A stretch of 64,000 bases of DNA from Tenrec ecaudatus. Taxonomy: Eukaryota; Chordata; Mammalia; Afrosoricida; Tenrecidae. Below are positions 24,560 through 64,000 of the stretch, piece by piece. The first letter of the stretch is position 1, and each line of letters opens with the position of its first letter. Both the position numbers and the translations under genes were made by a program. The stretch lies in the NCBI RefSeq assembly GCF_050624435.1, contig NC_134536.1, positions 7,692,758 to 7,756,757 of the forward strand, read 5' to 3'. The notes under the pieces are model-generated. The model was not told the DNA's origin. It did no database searches and was given only the letters and a program-made list of their open reading frames with translations.

Positions 24560-26640
24560 CGGTACTAAGCTATCCTCGCAACCGTTGCTGTGTTTGAGCC
24601 CGTTCTCATAGTCCCTGTGTCCAACCGTCTCCTTACTTCCTCATCCCATCCTGTAAAGGTCTTTCTCTTGTTACACTCTACTCAGCGGGTCTCAACCTGT
24701 GGGTCGTGACCCCTTTGGGGGTCGAAGGATGCTTTCACATGGGTCGCCTGATTCATAACAGTAGCAAAAATACAGCCATGAAGTAGCAACTAAAATAATT
24801 TTATGGTTGGGGGGGTCACCACAACTTGAAGAACTGTCTTAAAGGGTTGCAGTATTAGGAAGGTTGAGAACCACTTCTTCACGATGTCTTACTGGTCCCT
24901 CTTGATAATATGTCCAGAGCTCATAAGATGAAGTCTTTCCACTCGCTTAGCATTCTAGGCATACTTCTTCCGAGAGAAATTTGTTTGTTTTCTGGGAGCT
25001 CATGGGAATTTCAATATTCTTCGCCAGCACCTTCATTCAAATGCAACAGTTCTTCTCTGGCCTTCCTTACTCATTGTCCAGCTTTCACACGTCTCTCAGG
25101 TGCTTGAAAATAACATGACTTCAGCCAGGTGTCCCTTAGTCCTCAAAGAGCCACTCTTGTACGTGAACATTTTAAAAGAGGTCTTGTCAAGAAGATTTGC
25201 CCGGTGTAATACAGCATTTGATTTCTTGACTGCTATTTCCAAGAGTATTAATCATGGATTCAAGTACAATGAGATCCTTGACAACTTCAATCTTTCCTCC
25301 ATTTGCTATGATGTCATCTATTGGTCTGTCCAGTTGTGAGGATTTGGGTTTTCTTTAGATGGCATCCTGAAGGTAACACTCGTCTTTGATCTTCATCGGA
25401 AGAGTTTCAAGTCCTCTTGGTTTTCACCAAGCAAGATTGTGTCACTCCAGATCACATGCTGTTAATGAGCCTCCCTCCAAGCTGATGCTGAGTTCTTCAT
25501 CCCGGGTATGAAGAACTTCTTGGGGTAGCTTTTGGGGTAATTTGTTCAACACAGAGATTGAATAAGTATGGTAAGCGGATGCAACTCTTATGCACCCCTT
25601 TCCTGATTTTGAGTCATGCAATATCCTCTCGCCCTATTTGAATGGTAGCCTCTTGTTTTATGTACAGGTTCCCCCTGAGCACAGTGAAGGGCTCTGGAAT
25701 TCCCATTCTTCTCAATGCTACCCATAGTTTGTTATGATCCACACAGTCAAGTGCATTTGCATCAGTAATACAAACACAAGTAAGCATCTTTCTGGTATTC
25801 TCTGCTACCAGCCAAGATCCATCTGATATCAACAATGATATCCCTTGTTCCACATCCTCTTCTGAATCTGACTTGAATTTCTGGCAGTTCCTTGTCAATG
25901 TGTGGCTTCAACAGTTATGAATTATCTTCAGCAAAGTTTCACTTTCTTGTGATAGTAATGATACTATGGTTCAGTAGTGTCCATATTTTGTTGCGTCGCC
26001 TTTCTTAGGAATGGGTATAAATGTAGATTTTTTTTCTAGTTTACCAGTAGCTGTCTTCAAAATTTCTTAGCATAGACTCATAGGTGCTTCCAGTGCTGTA
26101 TCAGTGTGTTGAAGCATTTTGATTAGTATTCTATCAATTCCTGGAGCTTTGTTTATGACTAATGGCTTCAAGACAGCTTGGAATTCTTCCACCAATACCA
26201 TCCGTTCTTGATCATATACCACCTCTTGAAATGGTTGCATGTCAACCAATTCTTTTTGGTACATTGCCTCTGCGGAGTCCTTACACTTTCTCTTGATGCT
26301 TCCTGCATCATTCAGTGTTCTGCCCATGGAATCCTTCAGTACCACAACTCAAGGCTTGAATTTTTTTCTTCAGTTTTTCAAGCTTGATAAATGCTGAGTG
26401 TGTTCTTCCTTTTGGCTTTCCAAACCCAGGTCTTTACATATGTTATTACAACACTCTACTTTGTTTTCTGGAGCTTTCTCTTGGGATTTTCGGCTTAGCT
26501 CTTTTAGTTCACCATTTCTTCCATTTGCTTCAACTACTCTACATTCAAGAATAAGTTCCAAAGTCTCATCTGACCTCCACTCTGAGCGTTTCATTCTGGT
26601 CATTTTAATGACCTTTGAATGACCATCACTTATTCTTTGA
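24560..26640 (-). mobile_element. 5'-truncated, decayed RTE-type LINE with reverse-transcriptase remnants
   Basis: Minus-strand reading frames carry remnants of an RTE/BovB-type reverse transcriptase. NKAPGIDRILIKML lies around 26110-26160 and LDCVDHNKLWVALRRMGIPE around 25690-25760, followed by NLYIKQEATIQIG. Frame breaks and stops show it is inactive. Its 3' portion (24890-25380 on +) matches the antisense copies at 34440-35030 and 10885-11350. A SPIN element interrupts it at 24683-24876. Confidence 0.75.
24683..24876. mobile_element. SPIN-type hAT miniature transposon, inside the RTE LINE
   Basis: It starts CAGCGGGTCTCAACCTGTGG and ends GGTTGAGAACCACTT, imperfect inverted termini of ~15 bp. 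The interior has GTCGTGACCCCTTTGGGGGT and AATAATTTTATGGTTGGGGG. It is oriented opposite to the three copies at 32.2, 33.4 and 56.0 kb. The right flank appears eroded, so the 8 bp duplication is not clear. Confidence 0.8.
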
Positions 26641-26659
26641 TAAGCAAACAAAACAACCT

Positions 26660-26858
26660 AACCCACTGCTGCTGAGTCAGCGTACACTCATAGCAATGCT
26701 TGCTGTCAGAACGGAACTAGCCCAGAGGGTCTCCAAGGCTGTGAGTCTATGGATTCTGGCTGCCTGGTCTTTCTTCCTCTGAGAGGCTCCTGGATGCCAG
26801 TCTCTGGCCTTTCCATTGGCAGGCACATGCTTAATCACTGCACCACCAGGTGCTTTAA
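26660..26858 (-). mobile_element. AfroSINE, diverged
   Basis: CCCACTGCTGCTGAGTCAGC, then GTCTCCAAGGCTGTGAG and CACTGCACCACCAGGTGC. It abuts the RTE element. Confidence 0.7.
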
Positions 26859-28359
26859 ATACCAACCAAACCCACTTCTGTCCAGCCAATTCCAACTCAT
26901 GGCCACCTCGGAGGACGAGGAGAATTGCTCCAAAGTGCTTCTGCAACCATTTAAGTCGTCGTCAGAGAGATCGTTACCAGAGCAGACAGCCACAGCTTTC
27001 TCCGGGGAAGAACAGTTGGTGGTATGGAACTACCAATGTTGCCGTAGAAATGCTTAGCCCACTGCCCTACAAAGGCGCTTTTATTTCGATATAGATTGAT
27101 GGCAATACCATTCTGATACATTGTAGTTCTGACTCCTAGTGACCCCTGTAAAACTGGACCAAACACGGCGCCATTCTCATGAGAATAACGTTTGAGCCAC
27201 GGTCGCGGCGACGCTGTCAGTCCACCTCATTGAGGGCCTTCTTCTGCACTGCTGTCCCTCTGCTTTTCCAAGCATGACGTCCTCCCCAAGGGTGCGTCGC
27301 AAACTACTTGAGACTTTAGCTAGCACTGAACCCAAGGCAGCCTCTGTATATGGGCCCGTGGGGATTGATTTCTTTATAGCAGTGTGAGTCCCATGGATCC
27401 ATTAAAGGTCTGCCAGTGCCAAACTCAAATTGGTACATGGCCATGTGTTTTTAAGATGCGTGGTAGACACATGAAGTATGCCTGCTTTGCATACCCCACA
27501 AACACTGAACCCCACACCTGCAAGCCTAAAGCCAGTAATGTCCAGCCGCCTCGCTGCCATGCCCCCTGTGTCAGTAGAATGCTGTGCCACGAGGGTCCAA
27601 GGGCTGATGGCTCAGAAATAGATTGCCAGATTTTTCTTCGGTGGTACTTCTGGCTGGACTGAAACTTCCCACCTTTCCCTTCACCCCCAGTATGTGCGCC
27701 ATCCTGTGAGGGACCCCTGTCACCCGGGAGAAGGCTAAAGTCTATGTTTACAATGATGCCCCGTGGGGTCCAGTGCTGGTGCCCTCTGACCCAAAGACTG
27801 CCCGATGTGCTGTAGGAGATCCGCTCGCAGTGAGCCTAACCACTCCTCTGCTGTGCCAGTGTCCCATGTCCTCCTCCCCGCACCCCTGCCTCTGGCAGAT
27901 TCCTGCTACAAGGGCCGGCCCCTGCCTAAGGCACCACCCCACTAAATAACTGGTTGTGCAACCCCGGGATCTCGGGGTCTGATCTGCCATCCTTCATCAG
28001 CCCCAAGCTTCCTCAACTCAAGACTCAGGCCAAAAATGTGAACCACACAACCCAGGCTGTTTCATCGGGCCTCTAATGAGCATCCCTAATTAGATTCAGA
28101 AACTTCGCTTCCACGTCCTCTGAGACCTTGCTGTCCCGTTGCCTGTGCGGTTTGTCTCTCAGTTGAGGACATGCTTTCAGTGAATGTTGGGTGGTGGCGC
28201 ATTGCATTGCACTGCACAGGAACGCCTTCGACATAGCTGTTGTGAGAGCCCATAGCTGACACATGCGCTCACCTGCTGGCATTGCCACCAAGAGGCAACA
28301 CCGACAATGACATCAAAGGCATGTTCATGGGAGGCAGAAACTGCTTCCCGGTCAGGATA

Positions 28360-28515
28360 ATGGTCCTGGAGTCCATGACTCACCAAGGGGCTGGTGGTCC
28401 CAGTCCACCCAGAGGAGCCTTGGAAGAAAGGTCTGGTGATCTGCCACCCAAAGATCAGCCAGTGGAAGCTCCACGGAGCCCAGTTTGACTCTGATACACT
28501 TAGGACCACCACGGA
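28360..28515 (+). mobile_element. AfroSINE-like 3' half
   Basis: CCCAAAGATCAGCCAGTGGA, CTCCACGGAGCCCAGTTTGA and CTCTGATACACTTAGG resemble the central and 3' portion of an AfroSINE subfamily. The overlapping minus ORF (28177-28512) has no protein similarity I recognise. Confidence 0.35.
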
Positions 28516-28814
28516 CCAGAGGGATGTGATGACAGTTCGTCACGTTTAAAAACCAAGTGCCTGAAAAGAAACACTACCACACTTTTATGGAAACAATGCT
28601 TGCAACTGGACGATTTTGGGGGGTAGAGCCACCCCTTGTGCGTTACTTTCCTGCGCAGTTAGCCAGGCGCGTTATAGGGGTGCGCACGCTATTCCCGTGT
28701 GCACGTGATGTGTGAAAGCACAGGGTGCGTGGAAATGCACTCGCCAGCACAGACACGGCACGCACACGCAAAGGCTACTCTTTCCGTTCGTGAACCAAGT
28801 ACGACTTCCAGAAA

Positions 28815-29097
28815 ACCCATTGCAGGGGCCTTCTTTATTGGGCAGCCTTTGAATTCTATGGAGTCTTCAAGATACTTTGCATAATTAAGTCCTTACTCCC
28901 ACTGGAAGGGGAAGGAGATCAAAGACACCCTGGGTACAAAGGCAATCCACGGAGCCCCCTCACACAGTCCTCCAGGATGTGTATTGATTTGACAGCAGAC
29001 AGGTGAGGGGGGAGACTGACTGAAAAGGCTTCCAGAAGGTCTTCCTTCCGCGGCTCCACAGCCCGTCTCGGTCCTCTGTCCCCAGGGAACATGGCTC
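28815..29097 (-). other. SLC22A1: SLC22A1 3' UTR (end inferred)
   Basis: About 280 bp follow the stop codon up to ~20 bp past the AATAAA hexamer at 28834-28839. The end is inferred from that hexamer alone. Confidence 0.6.
28834..28839 (-). promoter_or_regulatory. SLC22A1: polyadenylation hexamer AATAAA for SLC22A1
   Basis: Reads TTTATT on + and AATAAA in the transcript, 259 nt downstream of the stop codon. It is the first canonical hexamer after the stop. Confidence 0.65.
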
Positions 29098-60086
<30,989 letters not shown>

Positions 60087-60227
60087 GGTGGTGGCAAAGG
60101 CCACATCCCTGGTCGGCCTGCCGAGAGCCCCGTGGGCAGGTTCAATGATTTATCACCAGTGGGGTGGTTTCAAATCAAACGACTGCACAAGCATGCGTTC
60201 TCTGAAGCGTGGCCAGCTAGCAAGACT

Positions 60228-60234
60228 TGTTTAC
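60228..60234. promoter_or_regulatory. Forkhead (FOXA-type) motif TGTTTAC
   Basis: A perfect core of the FOXA consensus, ~145 bp upstream of the SLC22A1 ATG. A second, related TGTTTGC lies at 60288-60294. Such motifs fit liver expression but are short and common. Confidence 0.3.
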
Positions 60235-60308
60235 CCGGGGTGCTGGGGTCAGGGCAAGGGTGAGAGCCGGAGGGTGGCCCACTGACTTGTTTGCTTAACT
60301 GGGAGAAA

Positions 60309-60316
60309 GGTTAACC
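60309..60316. promoter_or_regulatory. GGTTAACC palindrome, HNF1 half-site-like
   Basis: GTTAAC resembles HNF1 half-sites (GTTAAT). A full spaced HNF1 palindrome is not present. Confidence 0.2.
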
Positions 60317-60392
60317 AGGGTCCAGTCTCCAGAGGGCCAGCCCCGGTCAGAGAAAGCCCGAGAGCGTGCTGAGACCGACCGCTGGACACGGC

Positions 60393-60398
60393 CACGTG
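60393..60398. promoter_or_regulatory. E-box CACGTG upstream of SLC22A1
   Basis: Palindromic CACGTG within GCCACGTGGC, ~307 bp before the ATG. Basal transcription of human OCT1 has been linked to USF factors binding an E-box in the proximal promoter, so this is a reasonable counterpart. Positional equivalence is not shown. Confidence 0.4.
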
Positions 60399-61689
60399 GC
60401 TGCTCTCAGCGGTGGGTGGGCCCTGTTTCGCGCTGACCACTCGCCAGCGGAACAGCAGGTTATCCTGTCTCGCCAAGCTTCCCAGAGGTTGCTGGCCTGC
60501 TCAAGCCCGTCACCCCGGCCACTGTGTGCACTGAGTGCCTTCCACCCGGGGCTCCTGGCCCAGCATCCTCCAGGTCCCTAAAGGAGAACAGCCGGCCTGA
60601 CTTCCCAGTCTGTCCTCATCTGGAAGCCCCCTGGAACCAGTCTGCTGGGGGTTGAGCCTGCTGGCATTTGAAATGCCGGTAGCACAGCTTCCAGCGTCAT
60701 GGTCACACGAAGGCCACCACAGTCGGACACCCGGGCAGGGTTGGGGGAGCCCTCCACTTGAACCCCTACGGAGAGTCGGTTCGGTGCCCTCCTCAGCCCA
60801 TCTCCCCGACCTCTCCCCTAGAGGCTCTCTGGGTAACCACGCCCCCACCCACCTCTGGACCCCACCTCCACTCGTCTCTGGGAGGGGGGGTGTCCATTCA
60901 GCACTTGGGGAAATTGGCATGAGCAACCCCTCACCTGAGGGGCAGACTCTTCACATGCCCGCTTGCTGAGGAGAACTGAGGCTCAGCGAGGTTCAAGGGG
61001 TGCCCCAGGGGTGCCCGGCCAGCAGGACCAGGGCTGGGGTTCCACCCGACAGCCTGACTCCAAGGCCAGGGTAGGTGGCCTTCACCACGGCCTCCACTAG
61101 CCCCTCCCCAGGACGGAACCGAGTGTTCTCTGGCACGTCCTTGTCCGGGGGTCACGCTGTCCACCCTACAGCTGGCAAAGCTCTCTCCCAGTATTCTCAC
61201 GGTGCCGAGGCAGGAACCTTTCTCTGCTCTAGAGCCAGGTCTCTCGGGATGGCTCGGCCTCCGCCTGCCGGGGCCCCTGTGCTCATTAGTTCACCCAGCA
61301 CCAAGCAGCTGGGCCTTCTGGGACCCAGAGACTTCCAGCAGCTCACTGTCCAGGGTGGGGCGGAGGGAGATGGCCTGAGTGCCACCATTCCCCACAAAAT
61401 GCAGGAGGCCCCATAACAAGGCACACACAAGAATAGAACTGGCTTCAGAGAACAGAACGGTGCTCCCTCCCTGTTTGAGAGGCCAGAAGTACCAAATCAA
61501 GGTGCCGCCGCCGCAGGGCCGTGCCCTCTCCAAGGGCCCAGGAGGAGCCTCGGTCTCTGCCTCTCTGGTGGCACAGCCATCCCTTGGCCTGTGGGGACAC
61601 TGCTCTCGTTCTGCCTGTCCACGTGTGGCTGCCTTCCCTCCGTGTGTGTCCCTTCTCCTCTCTTACAAGACACCACGCCTAGCAGATGA

Positions 61690-61891
61690 GGACTCACCTG
61701 GGTGGTAGGTAGTGGTTACTTGTTGGACTGCTAACTGCAAGGTCAGCAGTTCGAAACTTCCAGCCGCTCTGCCAGAGAACAGGGCTTTCTACTCCCGTAA
61801 AGAGTGGCAGTCTCAGAAACCGACCGTGACAGTTCTACCCTGTCCTCTAAGCTCGGTCTGAGCCAAATCAAGCCGATGGCACTGAGTCTGG
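61690..61891 (+). mobile_element. AfroSINE, near full length
   Basis: GGTAGTGGTTACTTGTTGGA, GCAAGGTCAGCAGTTCGAAA, GTAAAGAGTGGCAGTCTCAG and CGATGGCACTGAGTCTGG. The box-B-like TTCGAAACT is well preserved. Confidence 0.85.
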
Positions 61892-62737
61892 TTTGCGATG
61901 ACTCCGGTGTGAATTCATGGTCACTGATAGCATCTGCAAAGGGCCTATCTACATGCAAGCTCCCCACAGATTAGAGCTTAAACGTGTCCTTTGGGGAACA
62001 CAATCGAACCCATGACAGACTCGGAACGGGATGGTTCTTGGGTGTGAAACTCCCCTCCAGCTGGCCCCTCAGTCTGCCATGAGCCCCCCCCCCCCAGAAA
62101 GCAAGGAGCAGTAAGAGAAAGAAAGGGTGTGGGGGTCTCCTGGGGCCAGCCTGTTGGTGCTCACCCGGGTAACCTCTCCCCTCGAGGAGATCCGGCAAAG
62201 GGCATGTGTCTCTGGGATTATGTCGCTGATATGGCGGTCACATCTGCCTTGCTCACGCATGGCCCTGTAGGCTGTGGTGAAGCCAGTGGCCATGTTGCCA
62301 GGAGCAGCCTGGTGGGGTTCTTGGTTCTGTGGCTTCATAGCCAGTGAACAAGAGCTCCTGTGACGTGGGCTGCAGTCCTCCCTACACCAGTCCTCCTGCT
62401 AAGTCCTCCCTACACAATATCCAGGCTACCTCCACCCTCACCCCCTCACCCTGGGCACACTGGAAGGCAGGCGGTGAGGGATCAGGACTGGGGCTGGGCA
62501 TGGAGGGTCTTTCTGCTCCCCGGCCTCTGTCTGCCTGGTGGTTGCCAGGTGGGAGGGCAGTCTGGGATGGCCAGCCCACAGGGGCTCTGAGCTTCCCCTG
62601 GGGCAGAGGTCAGAGGTGCTATTAAGCCACAGCTTACAAGTAGAGAGTCAACCTTTCTGCACATGCAGTGGGGGGCGGGGGGAGGCAGGCTGGGACACAG
62701 ATGGCAAGACTACCTACTCAAAGGCACCCAAGATGTA

Positions 62738-62920
62738 AGCCACCAACTGCCTTCAAGTTGAATCCACCACTAGCAACTCCAGAGAGCAGAGGTGACTTGT
62801 CCCTGTGGGTTTCTGAGGCTGTAACCCTTGACAGGGACATGCAGCCTCATCTTTCTCCCTTGGGACAGTGTTTAGGTTTGAATGGCCAACCTTATGGCTA
62901 GCGACCCTATACTTAACCTG
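62738..62920 (-). mobile_element. AfroSINE
   Basis: CCACCAACTGCCTTCAAGTT, GTGGGTTTCTGAGGCTGTAA and GCAGCCTCATCTTTCTCCCT, then CCAACCTTATGGCTAGCGAC. The head is truncated. Confidence 0.75.
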
Positions 62921-64000
62921 GGGTCGGACCCAGGATGGGAGGGCAGGTTCTACGGTCTTGGAGAAGACATTTCTGGGCCTGCTCATGCCCCACCTTAGGA
63001 CAGGTTGGTGTTCCCAGACCACCACCACCCCTCACCCACCCCCAGTAAGGGTCATCTCCTCTTCTCTGTCCCTGAACTAGTCTCAATTCCTGGGTGACCA
63101 GGGCATGTGTTAGGAAAACTCCAGTAGGCTTTTGGAGTGAAGGAGCTGATACGAGGGGCCAGAAGCCTGCTGGGCAGAGAACACACCACCACCCACCGCC
63201 CACAGAAGGGACAGACAGACTGCCAGGGGTCAAAGGGGGGCCTTTGTGTCCAGGCCTCTTCTGTGATGAGCGCATTGAGGCTGAAGCCTGGAGTCCCCCT
63301 GCTCACGCAGTCTCCTCGGAAGGGCTGCGCTTCCTCAGGGTGGGAAGAGGGGAAAGGGTAGGCCCAGAGCACTGAATGCTGACCCCTGACCTGCAGCCTT
63401 CTTAGGCTGGAGAGCAAACAGGGGCAAGGTCCTGGGGGACGCCAGGGCTGCTCCACCCTGACTCCATGCTCAACGGTCCACTGCTGTCCACTCAAAGGGC
63501 AAAAAGCAGCCCCTGGGTCTGGGCAGGAGCTGCCCTCCTGTCCCTGGTGGCCCTGGTGTGGCTCCCTCCCCCGCCCTCCAGCCCCATACAGTTCTGGTCA
63601 AACTTGCAGAGGTGGAAGTGGCCACACCTTGGGCCGCCCCAGTGGAGTCACAAAAACACTGAAGATCAAGTTTCTATCAAAACATTTTTCAGAGGAGATT
63701 CCAATGATCAGCCACTGTCAAGGCCTGTTTTCCTAGAAAGCCCTTGGAGCCGCTCACAAGCACAGCTACTCTGGTTTGGACAGGGATGGGTGGGAAGGCG
63801 AGGCTGATGGAGGTTTCTCACAATCCAGGAAGCTCCCCTTGGGCAGACCGCTCCAAGATCTGTGCCTGTGTCTCCTCTGTGACAGAAGCAGCCAAAGTGA
63901 GGGCCGGGGTGTGAAAAAGAACTTTCCAGAAAGTGAGGGTGGCTGGCATGGCCATAAAGCTAGCTGGCCAGTCCTCCTCCTTTAACAGGGACTTCCTGTT

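Larger units (their letters stand above)
7945..28810. other. Intergenic region between the convergent SLC22A2 and SLC22A1 3' ends
   Basis: No exon, splice-flanked ORF, tRNA gene or processed pseudogene is recognised. The recognisable content is repeats, listed separately. Stretches such as 14230-15300, 17550-19480, 20200-21640 and 28560-28810 show no feature I can name. Confidence 0.6.
60087..60420 (-). promoter_or_regulatory. SLC22A1: SLC22A1 proximal 5' flank, putative promoter
   Basis: This is unique-looking sequence directly upstream of exon 1. It contains a perfect E-box (60393-60398), two forkhead-like motifs (60228-60234 and 60288-60294) and a GGTTAACC palindrome (60309-60316). No convincing TATA box is present; GATAAATC about 60 nt before the ATG is the nearest candidate. 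The transcription start cannot be placed from sequence alone. Confidence 0.45.
60421..64000. other. Upstream flank of SLC22A1
   Basis: No exon is recognised. Apart from AfroSINEs at 61690-61891 and 62738-62920 and a C-run at 62083-62096, the sequence looks unique and GC-rich. IGF2R lies on this side in other placentals, but none of its coding sequence is recognisable here. Confidence 0.5.

Noticed and set aside
28177-28512. 111-codon ORF on -, considered as a possible gene next to SLC22A1
   Set aside because: It overlaps an AfroSINE-like segment and has no recognisable protein similarity.
60421-64000. Searched for the 3' end of IGF2R on the minus strand
   Set aside because: No IGF2R C-terminal coding sequence was recognised. 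In human the gap to SLC22A1 is larger than the 3.9 kb available here, so the gene probably lies outside the window.

Overview
The window is mammalian nuclear DNA. It has long introns, intact GT-AG exons and dense interspersed repeats, with no bacterial or viral gene organisation. The SINEs are of the AfroSINE type: a tRNA-derived head reading GAGCCCTGGTGG, a box-B-like core and a tail with GACTCGA-like motifs. These are characteristic of Afrotheria. Four copies of a ~200 bp hAT miniature transposon match my memory of the SPIN family, which among afrotherians is known from tenrecs. The best inference is a tenrec such as Echinops telfairi; this rests on remembered repeat families, not a database search.

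Two genes are present, both organic cation transporters of the SLC22 family (major facilitator superfamily), arranged tail to tail. Positions 1-7.9 kb hold the 3' end of SLC22A2 (OCT2) on the + strand: the last two coding exons (1653-1752 and 7443-7509) and a short 3' UTR. Positions 28.8-60.1 kb hold a complete SLC22A1 (OCT1) on the - strand. Its 11 coding exons are all in frame, all introns are GT-AG, and together they encode 555 residues. The order and orientation match the IGF2R-SLC22A1-SLC22A2-SLC22A3 cluster known in other placentals. IGF2R would be expected beyond the right edge.

The 7.9-28.8 kb interval separates the two 3' ends. I found no gene there; it holds AfroSINEs, L1-type and RTE-type LINE pieces, LTR-like pieces, one SPIN element and simple repeats. 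The 60.1-64 kb interval is the SLC22A1 5' flank, with an E-box and forkhead-like motifs near the start and an upstream ATG that overlaps the start codon out of frame.

The most unusual structures are these. (1) A ~680 bp minisatellite fills two thirds of SLC22A1 intron 5. In the transcript each unit carries a branch-point-like CTGAC, a CA tract and a CAG, and a pure CA repeat lies just downstream of exon 6, so that exon sits between two CA-rich tracts. (2) Several SPIN copies have recognisable 8 bp target duplications, and one has a paralogous empty site inside the same window. (3) A 240 bp CCAG/CCAA repeat is open on both strands. (4) Some SINEs are nested in older repeats with readable duplications. 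I found no undescribed gene system; the window is an ordinary transporter locus in a repeat-rich afrotherian genome.
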